64,000 nucleotides of DNA from Verrucomicrobiia bacterium (GTDB lineage: Bacteria > Verrucomicrobiota > Verrucomicrobiia > Palsa-1439), in the NCBI GenBank assembly GCA_022072455.1, contig JAJVHY010000031.1, positions 1-64,000 on the forward strand, read 5' to 3'. Each line of letters opens with the position of its first letter. The first letter of the stretch is position 1. A program made the translations under genes and the position numbers. Shown here piece after piece: positions 34,587-41,935 of this stretch. The notes below the pieces were generated by a model. It was given only the letters and a program-made list of their open reading frames with translations, searched no databases and was not told where the DNA came from.

Positions 34587-35308
34587 CGCCCCATGCTATT
34601 CATCATTTTCTGCATGGACTGCATCATCATCTCTTGGACATTGGCGTACTTGGTGTAGTCCGCCGGCAACTCGAACAGCGCAGCGGCGGGCTTGGCGAGT
34701 TTGACGTCCTGGAAGGTGGTGGTAACGGTGCCGTCACTGGTTTCGACAGCGGACTGGAGGGGAAAGTCTTTCAGGTCAGTGGCGGTCCAGACGAGCATTT
34801 CAGTAACTTTGCCGGCGGCGTCGGTGATGACGACTTTGGATTTGACGCAGGGGTGCCCGGCAATTGTTTCCTTGCCGAGTTCGGTGCGTTCGATTTTGGG
34901 CGAGGCATCGGTGGATTTGGTCGCGACGGTTTTGGGCGCTTCGCAATAGGCGGTCATGCCGGGATAGATGATGTAGGTGGCGTCTTTGTCGGGCCGGTGC
35001 AACGTCACCATTTTACCCAAGCCCATCTCAGCCATTTGGTCGCTTCCTTTGCCGGCGCCTTTGACCTTGGTCATGTCAATTTCGATGCGCATCTTGCCGG
35101 CGAGGAAGGCGTACTGCATTTCGCCGGCCTGGGTTTCCTTGCCGCGCCGGTTCTTGACCATCATGACGGCGGTGGCGGTAAACGCGTCGTTTTTGCCGAA
35201 GAGTTGGGCGAGCAATTCGCTCGTGTCGGTCTTGCTGCCACCGCCGCCCCAGAAGGCGTGTGCGGTGAAGGGAAGGATCAGCGCCAGAATTAAGCCGGTG
35301 ATTTTCAT
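34583..35308 (-). CDS. DUF4412-like exported protein (paralogue 1)
   Basis: This 241-residue protein has signal peptide MKITGLILALILPFTAHAF. It shares FTATAVMMVKNRRG, YAFLAGKMRIEIDMTKV, HRPDKDATYIIYPGMTAYCE, IAGHPCVKSKVVI, MLVWTATDLKDFPLQ and FELPADYTKY with the following gene. The C-terminus is Met-rich (QEMMMQSMQKMMNSMG), as in several DUF4412 proteins. I infer a periplasmic beta-rich protein. It is divergent from the phosphatase gene at 35388. Confidence 0.75.
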   Translation of the reverse strand: MKITGLILALILPFTAHAFWGGGGSKTDTSELLAQLFGKNDAFTATAVMMVKNRRGKETQAGEMQYAFLAGKMRIEIDMTKVKGAGKGSDQMAEMGLGKMVTLHRPDKDATYIIYPGMTAYCEAPKTVATKSTDASPKIERTELGKETIAGHPCVKSKVVITDAAGKVTEMLVWTATDLKDFPLQSAVETSDGTVTTTFQDVKLAKPAAALFELPADYTKYANVQEMMMQSMQKMMNSMGR

Positions 35309-35387
35309 GCGGAATTTCTAGCAAACCGGCGGGCAGACTCCAATTAAAACTTCACGGCCAGCCAGCCGCTCTGTTAAAGGTGCCGGC

Positions 35388-36038
35388 ATGCAACGGACGA
35401 TTCGTGGAGTGATGTTTGACTTGGATGGAACGCTGGCGGATTCGCTTGCCGATTTGGCGAATGCGACGAACAGCGCGTTGACGGCGCTGGGTTGTCCGCC
35501 CCACCCGCGCGAGAAATACCGGGTGCTGGTGGGCGACGGGGCGCGCGTGCTTTGTGAACGGGCGGTGCCGGCAGAGCGGCCGGATCTGGTGGAGGAGACG
35601 TTGCGCCGGATGCGGGCGCATTACGATGCGCATTGTTTCGACGAGACGCGACTTTATGATGGGATCCCGGAATTGGTGAGCGAACTGCACCGGCGGGGTT
35701 ACCGGTTGGCGGTGCTTTCGAACAAGCCGGACGTTTTCACAAAACGGATGATCGCCCACTATTTCCAGCCGAATCCATTCGACGCCGTGGCCGGCCAACA
35801 GCCGAACGTACCCCTAAAACCGGATCCGAGCGGAGCGCGAGCCATCGCCGGGCAACTGGGAATACCGGCGGGTGAGTGGCTTTATTTGGGAGACACGAAC
35901 ACTGACATGCTGACAGCCAAAGCGGCCGGGATGATCGCGGTCGGCGTGCTGTGGGGATTTCGCGACCGCGCAGAACTGGTCGGGAGCGGCGCCGAAGAAA
36001 TCGTCGCCGCTCCCGCCGAGGTGTTGAAACTACTGTAG
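35388..36038 (+). CDS. gph: HAD-family phosphoglycolate phosphatase-like hydrolase
   Basis: This 216-residue enzyme should dephosphorylate 2-phosphoglycolate or a similar small phosphate ester. HAD motif I is VMFDLDGTLADS, motif II is VLSNKP, motif III is the Lys in PLKPDP and motif IV is YLGDTNTDM. The small alpha-helical cap (~residues 20-85) matches the Gph subgroup. Its TAG stop codon is part of the GTAG foot of the paired-hairpin element at 36034. The gene symbol rests on family resemblance, not on proof of substrate. Confidence 0.85.
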   Translation: MQRTIRGVMFDLDGTLADSLADLANATNSALTALGCPPHPREKYRVLVGDGARVLCERAVPAERPDLVEETLRRMRAHYDAHCFDETRLYDGIPELVSELHRRGYRLAVLSNKPDVFTKRMIAHYFQPNPFDAVAGQQPNVPLKPDPSGARAIAGQLGIPAGEWLYLGDTNTDMLTAKAAGMIAVGVLWGFRDRAELVGSGAEEIVAAPAEVLKLL

Positions 36039-36087
36039 GAGCGACATTCTTGTCGCGACCGGTCGGGGCATGAATGCCCCTCCTACA
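36034..36087. repeat. paired-hairpin GTAG element E1 (REP/BIME-like)
   Basis: This 54-nt imperfect palindrome has ends TGTAGGAG and CTCCTACA. Each 29-nt arm contains its own hairpin: GCGACA-ttct-TGTCGC on the left and GGGGCA-ttca-TGCCCC (read on the minus strand) on the right, joined at a central ACCGGT. The arms differ at six positions, four of them compensating base pairs, so structure is conserved rather than sequence. It fills the whole convergent gap between gph (TAG stop at 36036-36038 inside GTAG) and the RRM gene. Confidence 0.8.
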
Positions 36088-36438
36088 TTAATACCGGCTC
36101 TCGCGACGCCCGCCACGGCCGCCGCCGCCGCCACCGCCAAAGTCGCGACGCCCACCGCCGCCGCCACCGAAGTCACCGCGGGGGCGCTCTTCGCGCGGGC
36201 GGGCTTCATTGACGGTCAAGGCGCGGCCACCGAAATCCTTGCCGTTAAACATTTCAATCGCCTTGTTGGCTTCGTCTTGCGAGCCCATCTCGACAAACGC
36301 GAAACCGCGCGATTTATTGGTGAACTTGTCCACCATCAACTCACACTTCACAACGTTGCCGGCTGTCTTGAACAGGTCCAGCAAATCGCCTTCGGTGGAG
36401 TTGAATGACAAGTTTCCGACGAATAACCTCGTACCCAT
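36088..36438 (-). CDS. RNA recognition motif protein with glycine-rich tail
   Basis: This 116-residue protein is a single RRM (residues ~3-80) with RNP2 LFVGNLSF and RNP1 RGFAFVEM, followed by an RGG/Gly-rich low-complexity tail (GGGGGGRRDFGGGGGGGRGG). This matches the bacterial/cyanobacterial Rbp type, which binds RNA and is often cold-inducible. AGGAG is correctly placed before ATG 36438. The tail repeats are encoded by near-identical GGC/GGT-type codons, so length may vary between strains. The role is presumed post-transcriptional. Confidence 0.93.
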   Translation of the reverse strand: MGTRLFVGNLSFNSTEGDLLDLFKTAGNVVKCELMVDKFTNKSRGFAFVEMGSQDEANKAIEMFNGKDFGGRALTVNEARPREERPRGDFGGGGGGRRDFGGGGGGGRGGRRESRY

Positions 36439-36654
36439 GGGGACTATCTCCTAGAGCTGCGGTGGGAGGTAACACTGGAGGCGTCCGCGTCGTGCGGACA
36501 GAGGATTGGGCCAAGCAACAGGGCCAGACGTACAATCAACTCACTTAACTCTCTTCGGGTCTCTTCCATCTGCAAGCGGCGGTAATGTAGGGAAATTGGC
36601 GCAAATGGCAATACTAATCTTGAAGCAACGCCGCCGGTGTGACACAACAGCCGC

Positions 36655-37827
36655 ATGAAACTCACCCCGCTTTTCCTCCTGCTCACGGCCCTCACGGCTC
36701 AAGCCGAAGTCATCAAGATCGTCTCCAGCCTCCCGCGCACCGGCAGCGCCAACGCGCAGACCTCCACCATGGTCAACGGCATCAAGATGGCCATCGACGA
36801 AGTCGGCGGCAAAGTCGCCGGCTTCGATATCGTTTATGAAGACTGGGACGACGCCTCGCCCGAACGCGGCCAATGGGATCCCGCCCTCGAAGCCGCCAAC
36901 GCCCAAAAAGCCGTCAAAAACCCCGACATCATGGCCTACATCGGCACCTACAACTCCGGTGCCGCCAAGATCGCCATGCCCATCCTCAACCACGCCAGCC
37001 TCGTCATGATCAGCCCCGCCAACACCTACCCCGGCCTCACCAAACCCGGCACAGGCGAAGCCAACGAACCCGCCGTCTACCGCCCCACCGGCAAGGTGAA
37101 CTATTTCCGGGTGGTTCCAGCGGATGATATTCAGGGCGAAGTGGCGGCGACGTTCGCCAAGGAAACCGGTTTCAAAAAAGTTTTCATCCTCCACGACCGC
37201 GAACTCTACGGCAAAGGCGTGGCCGACGTCTTCCGCCGCGTCGCCACCAAACTCGGACTACCCATTGCCGGCTACGAAGGCATTGACATCAAAGCCGCGA
37301 ATTTCCGGTCGCTAGTGACAAAAATCAAAAGTACCGGCGCCGACCTCGTCTACTTTGGCGGCACCACCCAGAGTGGCGCCGGTCAACTCGCCAAAGACCT
37401 CGTGGCCGGCGGCGCCAAAGTCAAACTCATGATGCCCGACGGCTGCCGGGAAAATGCCCTCATTGAAGCCGCCGGTAAAGAAAACCTCGAAGGCCGTGCC
37501 TACGTCACTTTCGGCGGCCTGCCCCCGAGCCAATTGAAAGGCAAAGGCCGGGACTTCTACGAAGCCTACAAGAAAAAGTACAACGCCGAACCCGAAGCCT
37601 ACGCCGTCTACGGCTACGAAGCTGGCAAAGTCGCCCTCGAAGGCATCCAGCGCGCCGGCAAAAAGGATCGCGAAGCCATCCGCGCTGCCGTCGCCGGGAT
37701 CACGGACTACGAAGGCGCCCTCGGCAAATGGAGCTTCGATGCCAACGGCGACACCAGTCTCAAAGTGATGATGGTCGAAGAAATCAAAAACGGCCAGTTC
37801 TCGCCGGTGAAGATCGTGGGGCAGTGA
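36655..37827 (+). CDS. livK: branched-chain amino-acid type ABC transporter, substrate-binding protein
   Basis: This 390-residue periplasmic binding protein has signal peptide MKLTPLFLLLTALTAQA. The two-lobe peripla_BP_6 fold shows VIKIVSSLPRTGS, NGIKMAIDEVGG, AYIGTYNSGAAKIAMPILNHA, MISPANTYPGLT, FKKVFILHDRELYGKGVADVF and AYAVYGYEAGKVALEGI. An Asp-Trp-Asp-Asp segment near residue 60 and TTQSGAGQLAKDL complete the pattern. It delivers Leu/Ile/Val or a related amino acid to LivHMGF encoded immediately downstream; element E2 lies between livK and livH. Confidence 0.92.
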   Translation: MKLTPLFLLLTALTAQAEVIKIVSSLPRTGSANAQTSTMVNGIKMAIDEVGGKVAGFDIVYEDWDDASPERGQWDPALEAANAQKAVKNPDIMAYIGTYNSGAAKIAMPILNHASLVMISPANTYPGLTKPGTGEANEPAVYRPTGKVNYFRVVPADDIQGEVAATFAKETGFKKVFILHDRELYGKGVADVFRRVATKLGLPIAGYEGIDIKAANFRSLVTKIKSTGADLVYFGGTTQSGAGQLAKDLVAGGAKVKLMMPDGCRENALIEAAGKENLEGRAYVTFGGLPPSQLKGKGRDFYEAYKKKYNAEPEAYAVYGYEAGKVALEGIQRAGKKDREAIRAAVAGITDYEGALGKWSFDANGDTSLKVMMVEEIKNGQFSPVKIVGQ

Positions 37828-37839
37828 TGCCACCGCTGT

Positions 37840-37906
37840 TGTAGCGGCGGTCTAGGACCGTCGCCGTCGTTGTTTCCGATTGCGGCGCTCACAGGGCGCC
37901 GCTACA
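37840..37906. repeat. paired-hairpin GTAG element E2 (REP/BIME-like)
   Basis: This 67-nt element is bounded by TGTAGCGGCG and CGCCGCTACA (perfect 10-bp outer arms). It holds two inner hairpins, CGGCGGTC-tag-GACCGTCG and GCGGCGC-tcacagg-GCGCCGC. It sits in the livK-livH gap, 13 nt after the livK stop and 10 nt before the livH ATG. As a strong 3' structure it could stabilise livK mRNA relative to the membrane genes. Confidence 0.72.
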
Positions 37907-37915
37907 GTGCCGCCC

Positions 37916-38857
37916 ATGTCGGGCTGGGAGGTTTTCCTTCAACAACTCATTATCGGGCTGTCCAACGGCATGATCATCGCCTTGATCGCGTTGGGCTACA
38001 CGATGGTCTACGGCATCGTCGAACTCATCAACTTCGCCCACGGTGACCTCTTCATGCTCGGTTCGTTTCTCGCCTTGACCATCGTCGGCCTTTGTACCGC
38101 CCTGCCGGTCTTTGTGGTTGTGCTCCTGCTACTCACACTGACCCCGCTCTTTTCCGGTGGCCTCAACTGGCTGGTGGACCGGCTCGCCTACCGGCACCTC
38201 CGCCACTCCATCCGCCTCGCGCCACTCGTCTCCGCCATCGGCGTCTCGTTCGTCTTCCTCAACGTCGGCCTGCTTTGGGGTGGCGTGCCGATGGATGTCT
38301 TCGGCCTCGGCAAAGCCGCCGCCGCGCCGAAAGACTTCCCCGTGCTCGTTTCCAATGACAACCTCCTCGGCGACGCCACCGTGCAGTTCACGGCGAAGGA
38401 CGCGTTGGTGTTCGTCGTCACGATCCCGTTGATGATCGGCCTGACGTGGTTCGTGAAACGCACCCGCACCGGCAAAGCCATGCGAGCCGTCGCCCAAGAC
38501 CAGACGGCGGCCGAACTGATGGGCATCAATGTCGACCGTGTCGTCGGCCAGACATTCCTCATCGGCGGCGGACTGGCCGGCGTCGCGAGCGTCGTGTTCG
38601 CGCTTTACAACAACACGATCTATTTCCAAATGGGCTACCGGGCCGGCATGGACGCGTTCACGGCGGCAGTCCTTGGCGGCATCGGCAGCTTGCCGGGTGC
38701 AGTCCTCGGCGGACTCTGCATCGGACTCGCCCGCGCGTTCTCCGATCAATACATCGCCACCGGTTGGACGAACGTGATCGTCTTCACGATTCTCGTCCTC
38801 GTCCTCGTTTTCCGTCCGGCTGGCATCCTCGGCTCGAAACACAGGGAGAAAGTATGA
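37916..38857 (+). CDS. livH: branched-chain amino-acid ABC transporter permease LivH
   Basis: The start is ATG 37916 (MSGWEVFLQQLIIGLSNG); the track's TTG start lies inside element E2. The 313-residue protein has ~8 membrane helices and the family segments LIALGYTMVYGIVELINFAHGD, RLAPLVSAIGVSF, RAVAQDQTAAELMGINVDRVVGQTF and FTAAVLGGIGSLPGAVLGG. It pairs with LivM to form the pore. No good ribosome-binding site is visible, so it may rely on weak initiation after the hairpin element. Confidence 0.93.
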   Translation: MSGWEVFLQQLIIGLSNGMIIALIALGYTMVYGIVELINFAHGDLFMLGSFLALTIVGLCTALPVFVVVLLLLTLTPLFSGGLNWLVDRLAYRHLRHSIRLAPLVSAIGVSFVFLNVGLLWGGVPMDVFGLGKAAAAPKDFPVLVSNDNLLGDATVQFTAKDALVFVVTIPLMIGLTWFVKRTRTGKAMRAVAQDQTAAELMGINVDRVVGQTFLIGGGLAGVASVVFALYNNTIYFQMGYRAGMDAFTAAVLGGIGSLPGAVLGGLCIGLARAFSDQYIATGWTNVIVFTILVLVLVFRPAGILGSKHREKV

Positions 38858-39840
38858 GCAAGCTCAAATTCCATTGGGCCTTTCTCCTCATCGCCGCGTT
38901 CATCCCGGCGATCTCGCCGCACTTCGCCGAATTACTCCGCCCGATTTTCGTGATGGCGATCCTCGCGCTCGGGCTCAACATCCTGACCGGCTTCACCGGC
39001 ATCCTCAACCTCGGCGTTGCCGCGTTCATGGCTGTCGGCGCGTACAGCTACGCCATCCTCACGTGCGACATCTACCCGTTCCAACTCAATTTCGGGTGTG
39101 CGACCGGCACGACCGTTCTCATCGGCCTCCTTGCCGGCCTTGCGCTCGGACTTCCGACCATCCGGCTGCGCGGCGACTACCTCGCCATTGTCACTCTCGG
39201 CTTTGGCGAAATCGTCCAGGACACACTGAAAAACCTGGATGTCATCACCAAAGGAACCCAAGGCATCAACCCACTCCCGCCCCCACCCTTCTCCGTCTAC
39301 TACCTCTTCCTCGCTTTTCTCACCCTCGTCGTCCTGCTCAACCGCAACCTCCAACGCTCGCGCATCGGCCGCACGTGGATCGCGATCCGGGAAGACGAAC
39401 TCGCCGCCTCCTGCATGGGAATCAACCCCATGAAAATGAAACTCCTCGCCTTCTCCCTCGGCGCCGCGCAATGCGCCCTGGCCGGCGCGCTCTGGGCCAG
39501 TTACCTCGGTTCGAGCGGCGAACCCGGCAACTACGATTTCCAAGTCAGCATCATCGCCCTCTGCATCGTCATCGTTGGCGGCATGGGCAACATCGCGGGA
39601 GTCTTGCTGGGCGCACTCGTCGTCATGGGTTTCAACTCCATCGTGCTCGAAACCCTCACAAACTTCCTCAAGTCTCACCAGATCATCAGCAGCAGCAACG
39701 TCTTTACCGCCCCCGGCAACTGGAAGTATCTACTCTTCGGCCTTGCCCTCATCCTCATGATGCGCTTCCGTCCCGAAGGCTTGTTGCCGTCGAAACAAAC
39801 CAAAGCCGAACTGCACCACCATGAGCCTCCTAAAAATTGA
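38854..39840 (+). CDS. livM: branched-chain amino-acid ABC transporter permease LivM
   Basis: The start is ATG 38854 (MSKLKFHWAFLLIAAF), which overlaps the livH stop as ATGA and has GGGAG upstream; the 136 residues before it in the track are out of frame with livH. The 328-residue protein shows MAILALGLNILTGFTGILNLGVAAFMAVGAY, LRGDYLAIVTLGFGEIVQ, RTWIAIREDELAASCMGIN and IVGGMGNIAGVLLGALVV, the LivM permease hallmarks. It overlaps livG by 20 nt. Confidence 0.94.
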   Translation: MSKLKFHWAFLLIAAFIPAISPHFAELLRPIFVMAILALGLNILTGFTGILNLGVAAFMAVGAYSYAILTCDIYPFQLNFGCATGTTVLIGLLAGLALGLPTIRLRGDYLAIVTLGFGEIVQDTLKNLDVITKGTQGINPLPPPPFSVYYLFLAFLTLVVLLNRNLQRSRIGRTWIAIREDELAASCMGINPMKMKLLAFSLGAAQCALAGALWASYLGSSGEPGNYDFQVSIIALCIVIVGGMGNIAGVLLGALVVMGFNSIVLETLTNFLKSHQIISSSNVFTAPGNWKYLLFGLALILMMRFRPEGLLPSKQTKAELHHHEPPKN

Positions 39841-40846
39841 CCGGCTCACGATGCGGTTCGGCGGACTCGTCGCGGTCGACGCCGTCACGCTCGACATCGC
39901 GCCGAACGAAATCGTCTCGCTCATTGGCCCGAACGGCGCCGGCAAGACCACCGTCTTCAACGCCGTCACCGGCGTCTACGAACCGACCGCCGGCAAGATC
40001 ATCTTCAACGGCCACGAAACCCGCCGCGAACTCACCGGCAAGACTGCGCTCGCGTTCTCACTCGTCGGCTTCATCACTGCCGTCGTCGCTGTTATTCTCG
40101 CCAATCTCGAAACCGTCTGGGAAGCCGCCGTCACCGGCAACTACACCTACCGGCAACCGTTCCCGTGGACGAAAGCCCTCGCGTCCGCGCAAGAGACATT
40201 GACCGGTCACTGGCTCGTACCGGCACTCAGCGGGCTTTTCGTCGGGGTGACCGGCGCATGGGCCGTCTGGGAACGTTCCCGGCGCGCCCCCGAAATCGCC
40301 GCCCGCGCCGGTATCGCACGCACGTTCCAGAACATCCGGCTCTTCAACCAAATGACCGTGCTCGACAACGTCCTGCTCGGCATGGACACGCACCTCCGCA
40401 CCCGTTTTTGGGACGCCGCACTCCGGCTCCCGTTGTTCTGGCGCGAACGCAAGCACTCGACCGGCAAGGCGCTGGAGACATTGCGTTTCGTCGGACTCGA
40501 ACACGAAGCTGGTCAACTCGCCGAAAATCTCGCCTACGGCCACCAACGCCGGTTGGAGATCGCCCGCGCGTTGGCCATGAATCCGAAGATCATTCTCCTC
40601 GACGAGCCCGCTGCCGGCTTGAATCCAGCCGAAAGCAAAGCATTGATGGATCTGATCCAGCGCATCCGGCAACGCGGCATCACAGTGCTGTTGATCGAAC
40701 ACGACATGCAAGTCGTGATGAATATCTCGGACCGGGTCATCGTCCTCGATTACGGCGCCAAAATCGCGGAGGGCGACCCGGCCACGGTTCGGGCGAACCC
40801 GGCCGTCATCGAGGCCTATTTGGGGAAATCCGATGCTCGCGCTTGA
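39821..40846 (+). CDS. livG: ABC transporter ATPase LivG with an atypical hydrophobic insertion
   Basis: This ATPase drives the Liv importer. Walker A is GPNGAGKTT (36-44), the Q-loop is in GIARTFQNIRLF (~164-175), the signature region LAYGHQRRLEIARAL, Walker B IILLDEPAAGLNP and the switch His IEHDMQVV. It is 341 residues instead of the usual ~255. An ~85-residue insertion (~70-155) between the Walker A subdomain and the Q-loop has two membrane-helix-like stretches, LAFSLVGFITAVVAVILA and WLVPALSGLFVGVTGAW. The reading frame is clean across it, so it is not a frameshift. Confidence 0.92.
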   Translation: MSLLKIDRLTMRFGGLVAVDAVTLDIAPNEIVSLIGPNGAGKTTVFNAVTGVYEPTAGKIIFNGHETRRELTGKTALAFSLVGFITAVVAVILANLETVWEAAVTGNYTYRQPFPWTKALASAQETLTGHWLVPALSGLFVGVTGAWAVWERSRRAPEIAARAGIARTFQNIRLFNQMTVLDNVLLGMDTHLRTRFWDAALRLPLFWRERKHSTGKALETLRFVGLEHEAGQLAENLAYGHQRRLEIARALAMNPKIILLDEPAAGLNPAESKALMDLIQRIRQRGITVLLIEHDMQVVMNISDRVIVLDYGAKIAEGDPATVRANPAVIEAYLGKSDARA

Positions 40847-41525
40847 AAATGTTCAGGCCGGGTACGGCCCGGTCAATGTCCTCCACGGCGTATCACTCCG
40901 AGTCGACGCCGGAGAAATCGTCACCGTCCTGGGCTGCAACGGGGCCGGCAAATCCACAACGCTGATGACTATCTGCGGTATCAATCCAGCCCGGCACGGC
41001 ACGATTACCTTTGCGGGACAACCAATCACTCGGTTGCCGGCGCATGAAATCGTCAGCCGTGGACTCAGTCAGGTGCCAGAAGGCCGGCGAATTTTTCCCC
41101 GCTTGACGGTGCGCGAGAATCTCGAAATGGGGGCATTTCATCAACCCGCCGGGGCCGACTTGGACCGGGCATTCACCTTGTTTCCGATTCTGAAAGAGCG
41201 CCAAACACAATTCGGCGGCACGTTGAGCGGCGGCGAACAACAGATGCTGGCGATTGCACGGGCGTTGATGGCCCGACCGAAGTTGTTGTTGCTCGACGAA
41301 CCGTCGCTCGGCCTCGCGCCGCTGATCGTCGCGAAGATTTTCGAGATCATCCGCGGGATCAACGCGGCCGGCACAACGATTTTGCTCGTCGAACAAAACG
41401 CGAATATGGCATTGCATATCGCCCATCGCGGTTACGTGCTTGAAACGGGTCGCATCGTGCTCGAAGATTCCGCGAAGAATTTAATGCACAACGAACAGGT
41501 CAAGAAAAGTTATCTCGGAGGTTAA
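40833..41525 (+). CDS. livF: branched-chain amino-acid ABC transporter ATPase LivF
   Basis: This second ATPase, of 230 residues, has normal size for LivF. Walker A is GCNGAGKSTT, Q-loop region LSQVPEGRRIFPRLTVRENLEMGA, signature LSGGEQQMLAIARALM, Walker B LLLLDEPSLGLAP and the H-loop is replaced by VEQNANMAL (Gln-Asn in place of His, normal for LivF). It overlaps livG by 14 nt and is followed with no gap by the CoA-binding gene, so all six genes appear cotranscribed. Confidence 0.95.
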   Translation: MLALENVQAGYGPVNVLHGVSLRVDAGEIVTVLGCNGAGKSTTLMTICGINPARHGTITFAGQPITRLPAHEIVSRGLSQVPEGRRIFPRLTVRENLEMGAFHQPAGADLDRAFTLFPILKERQTQFGGTLSGGEQQMLAIARALMARPKLLLLDEPSLGLAPLIVAKIFEIIRGINAAGTTILLVEQNANMALHIAHRGYVLETGRIVLEDSAKNLMHNEQVKKSYLGG

Positions 41526-41882
41526 ATGCCCACAGTCGCCATCATCGGAGCGTCAGCGGACCGGAACAAATTCGGCAACAAATCGATCCACGCGCATTTG
41601 AAGGCCGGCTACGAAGTCTTCCCGGTCAATCCGAAGGAAGAGACCATCGAAGGCTTGAAGTGCTACAAGTCGATCCTCGATGTACCCGGCCATCTTGATC
41701 GCATCAGTCTCTATCTTCCGCCGCCGGTCGCCGTAAAGGTGCTCGACGATATCGCGAAGAAGGGCTGCAAGGAATTGTGGGCGAATCCCGGCGTGGAAAG
41801 CGCGGAGTTCATGACGAAGGCGCAGGCTCTCAAACTCAACGCGATCTACGCGTGCAGTTACATGGACGCGGCAGGTCGGTAG
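41526..41882 (+). CDS. CoA-binding domain protein (YccU type)
   Basis: This 118-residue Rossmann-like protein has TVAIIGASADRNKFGNKS at the N-terminus and PVNPKEETIEGLKCYKSILDVP, ISLYLPPPV and ELWANPGVES, matching the CoA_binding_2 family. Its role is not known; it may sense CoA or nucleotides. It begins on the base after the livF stop. Its TAG stop codon (41880-41882) is the TAG of the GTAG foot of element E3. Confidence 0.88.
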   Translation: MPTVAIIGASADRNKFGNKSIHAHLKAGYEVFPVNPKEETIEGLKCYKSILDVPGHLDRISLYLPPPVAVKVLDDIAKKGCKELWANPGVESAEFMTKAQALKLNAIYACSYMDAAGR

Positions 41883-41935
41883 GGTGCGCTATTGCGCACC
41901 ATTCGTCGCCACTGGTGCGCAATAGCGCACCCTAC
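41879..41935. repeat. paired-hairpin GTAG element E3, bounded by two stop codons
   Basis: This is a perfect 22-bp inverted repeat: the left arm starts GTAGGGTGCGC, the right arm ends GCGCACCCTAC, with a 13-nt spacer. Each arm also folds on itself (GGTGCGC-tatt-GCGCACC). The left GTAG contains the plus-strand TAG stop of the CoA-binding gene and the right CTAC contains the minus-strand TAG stop of the glycosyltransferase gene. The convergent gap is therefore exactly this element. Confidence 0.85.
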
